Below, piece after piece: positions 4,624-6,330 of a stretch of DNA of 6,330 bases. Origin of the DNA: Candidatus Krumholzibacteriia bacterium (GTDB lineage: Bacteria; Krumholzibacteriota; Krumholzibacteriia; Krumholzibacteriales; Krumholzibacteriaceae). The notes under the pieces were generated by a model. That model was given only the letters and a program-made list of their open reading frames with translations. It was not told the DNA's origin and searched no databases. The position numbers were made by a program, and so were the translations under genes. The stretch lies in NCBI GenBank assembly GCA_028696635.1, contig JAQVGR010000106.1:1-6330 (forward strand), given 5' to 3'. Each line of letters starts with the position of its first letter. Within the stretch, counting starts at the first letter, position 1.

Positions 4624-6330
4624 GGAAGACGCTTCTGATATGTCTCGCCGCCGCCCTGGCAGCGGCGGAGACGGGAAACGGCGCGCAAACCCCGTTGGGC
4701 TGGCGGATCCTCGCGGGCGACGAGACGGGAGTCACCGTCGAATTCCACGCGGCCCCGCCGGTCGTGCATCCCTCCGCGGACGGTTTCGCCGATATCTTCG
4801 TGCGCGGGTACACACGGGAGCGGGTCGAGGGGAGGCCGGTGCTGCCCGTCAGGAGGTTCCTCGTCGAGGTGCCCCGCGACCGCGCCGTCTCCCTGGAATC
4901 GGAGCAGAGTGCAATCACGACGGTCGAGGGCGCGGTCCCCCTCGTCTGGAAGCGGGATGGGGGGAGGGACGGCGCCGATAGCCGGGAGCTCCTCGATTCG
5001 GCCGCGCGCGGGGACCGGAGCGGCTTCGCCGATCTTGTCTCCGTCGAGACGATGCGCGGGCGCCGCGTGGCCCTGGTCGACGTGCGTCCCGTTCTCTGGG
5101 ATCGATCGGCCCGTTCTCTTGTCCACGCAGGGAGGATCGTCGTGCGTCTCTCGTGGCGCCCGGCGGTCCGGCCCGAGCGGCCGGCGGCTCCGCGGCCCGA
5201 GGACCGGTTCATAATCGGCGCCGGCGCATGGTCGGCCGGCGCGGATCCGGACCGCGCTTCCCTGCGTCAGCGCTCACCCTTCGAGTTCGCCCTCTCGGAC
5301 ACGTGGCTGCGCCTCTCCGTGACGGGCGGGGGGCTCTATCGCGTCAGATACGAGGATCTCGTCCGCGCCGGGGTCGACCCGGGCTCGATCGATCCCGCGA
5401 CGGTCCGCCTGTTCACCGGCGGTCCGCTCCAGCAGCCCGACAGCGTGGGCAACGGGGGTTCGTACGAGCAGGAATGGCGCCTGACGGAGCTCGCCGTCAT
5501 CTACGACGGCTCGGACACCGGCGCGATGATGCCCGGCGAATCGTTCCTCTTCTACGGCGTCCCCGCGGCCGGCTGGCGCAACGCGATCGATCGGTCGGCG
5601 CGGGAAGACATGTGGTACAAGCACCGGTACGATACCGAGGCGGTCTGCTGGATGACGTGGGGCGGATCGTTCGCAGGGGCCCCGCTGCGGATGAGCGGGC
5701 GCGATGTCGCTCCGTCGGGCGATCCCGATCTCAACGTGACGACCTACCGGCACCGACTCCACGTGGAGTCCGACCTCCAGTACGATCCCGTCCACACGGA
5801 CGATTTCTGGTACTGGCGGAGGCTGAACGCCGGCACGACCTATTTCACGCACGATTTCCAGTGCAGCGACGTGGCGGGGGGGGCCGGATCGGTGCGGACC
5901 GTCGGGTACGGCCCCGTGATCATCGGCAACGCCGTGGGCGAGGCGGACTGCGCGGTGAACGGCGAGCCGGCCGGACACATCGAATGGGTCGCCTATTCGT
6001 TCTACCGTCCAGACACCCTCGACGCGGCCCTCTCGTCGATCCGCAGCGGCGCGAACACCTTCACGCTGACGAAGCCGTCCGAGGACGTGATGTACGTCCA
6101 GTGGTACGAGATCGCGTACGACCGGTACCTGCGCAGCGACGGCGGGCGGCTCGACTTCTTCTCCCCGGCGGCGGCGGGTGCGGTCTCCTTCTCGATGGGC
6201 CGGTTCCCCGAGGCGGAGGATCTCGTCCTGATAGACGCCACCGACTGGACCGCGCCGGTGCTGCTGACCGGCTGGGCTGCGACCGTCGCCGGCGGATCGC
6301 TCGACGTCGAGTTCGAGGACGCCCTCGACG
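4620..6330 (+). CDS. PorU/gingipain-type (peptidase C25 family) secreted protein, N-terminal 570 residues, cut by window end
   Basis: The frame runs open from ATG 4620 to the last base. GGAGGAG (4610-4616) is a strong ribosome site, and the ATG overlaps the preceding stop. Residues 1-22 form a signal peptide (MRKTLLICLAAALAAAE, likely cleaved after NGA). Residues 75-92 (LPVRRFLVEVPRDRAVSLES) resemble the C25 propeptide 'lP.....v.iP.....v'. A proline/arginine-rich linker spans 180-196. WLRLSVTGGGLYRVRYEDL (229-247) and the following GVDPGSIDPATVRLFTGG (251-268) match the PorU pattern 'w.ki.v..dGiyrl.y.dL...G.d...i.p..lrlf..G'. FLFYG (309-313) and the YWLT-like CWMTWGG (343-349) follow, then VQWYEIAYDRYL (493-504) and LIDATDWTAPVLL (537-549), all in family order. 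The Cys/His catalytic domain would lie beyond the window. It may be the T9SS sortase PorU itself or a C25 cargo protease; the visible part cannot decide, and catalytic activity is unverified. Confidence 0.8.
   Translation, partial: MRKTLLICLAAALAAAETGNGAQTPLGWRILAGDETGVTVEFHAAPPVVHPSADGFADIFVRGYTRERVEGRPVLPVRRFLVEVPRDRAVSLESEQSAITTVEGAVPLVWKRDGGRDGADSRELLDSAARGDRSGFADLVSVETMRGRRVALVDVRPVLWDRSARSLVHAGRIVVRLSWRPAVRPERPAAPRPEDRFIIGAGAWSAGADPDRASLRQRSPFEFALSDTWLRLSVTGGGLYRVRYEDLVRAGVDPGSIDPATVRLFTGGPLQQPDSVGNGGSYEQEWRLTELAVIYDGSDTGAMMPGESFLFYGVPAAGWRNAIDRSAREDMWYKHRYDTEAVCWMTWGGSFAGAPLRMSGRDVAPSGDPDLNVTTYRHRLHVESDLQYDPVHTDDFWYWRRLNAGTTYFTHDFQCSDVAGGAGSVRTVGYGPVIIGNAVGEADCAVNGEPAGHIEWVAYSFYRPDTLDAALSSIRSGANTFTLTKPSEDVMYVQWYEIAYDRYLRSDGGRLDFFSPAAAGAVSFSMGRFPEAEDLVLIDATDWTAPVLLTGWAATVAGGSLDVEFEDALD

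Noticed and set aside
4494..5212. Two minus-strand frames of about 210 codons opposite the membrane protein and PorU-like genes
   Set aside because: Both are antisense to supported genes and show no start signals or recognisable motifs.
5274..5978. 234-codon minus-strand frame opposite the PorU-like gene
   Set aside because: The + strand frame is continuous, with a signal peptide and family motifs; the minus product is a compositional shadow.

Overview
The window is a GC-rich bacterial stretch with every recognisable gene on the + strand. It begins inside one gene, the 3' end of dnaE, and ends inside another, a large secreted protein related to the PorU/gingipain peptidase family. Three observations together suggest, as an inference only, a Gram-negative bacterium of the Fibrobacterota-Chlorobi-Bacteroidota superphylum or a high-GC relative such as Eisenbacteria or Krumholzibacteriota. 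These are the C25-peptidase propeptide architecture, an outer-membrane barrel protein ending in phenylalanine, and a lipobox protein. No rRNA, tRNA, CRISPR array, insertion sequence or integrase was seen.

Region 1 (1-2104) is a housekeeping cluster: the dnaE tail, an outer-membrane beta-barrel protein of unknown function whose start overlaps the dnaE stop by 17 nt, and a complete accA (carboxyltransferase alpha subunit of acetyl-CoA carboxylase). The dnaE-accA order is familiar from enterobacteria; here a barrel gene sits between them. A GC hairpin just after accA probably ends the unit.

Region 2 (2105-3792) holds a single gene for a lipoprotein with an alpha/beta-hydrolase (lipase-like) fold. 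It has a clear GYSSG nucleophile elbow and a C-terminal GHID histidine motif, but no obvious acid residue where the family usually has one. A 13-bp hairpin with a GGAA loop closes it.

Region 3 (3793-6330) is a new transcription unit. A good sigma-70-type promoter (TTGACC, 18 nt, TATACT) is followed by a structured leader of about 120 nt. That leader contains a strong intrinsic terminator (15 paired bases, then seven T) ending only 18 nt before the first start codon, so the operon looks controlled by attenuation, or else the leader is released as a small RNA of about 100 nt. The three genes downstream are tightly packed: a 56-residue Trm112/YcaR-like zinc ribbon, a 136-residue membrane protein with conserved-looking His/Asp residues, and the PorU-like protein, whose ATG overlaps the previous stop (ATGA). 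The attenuated leader in front of a cell-envelope/secretion operon is the most interesting item in the window.
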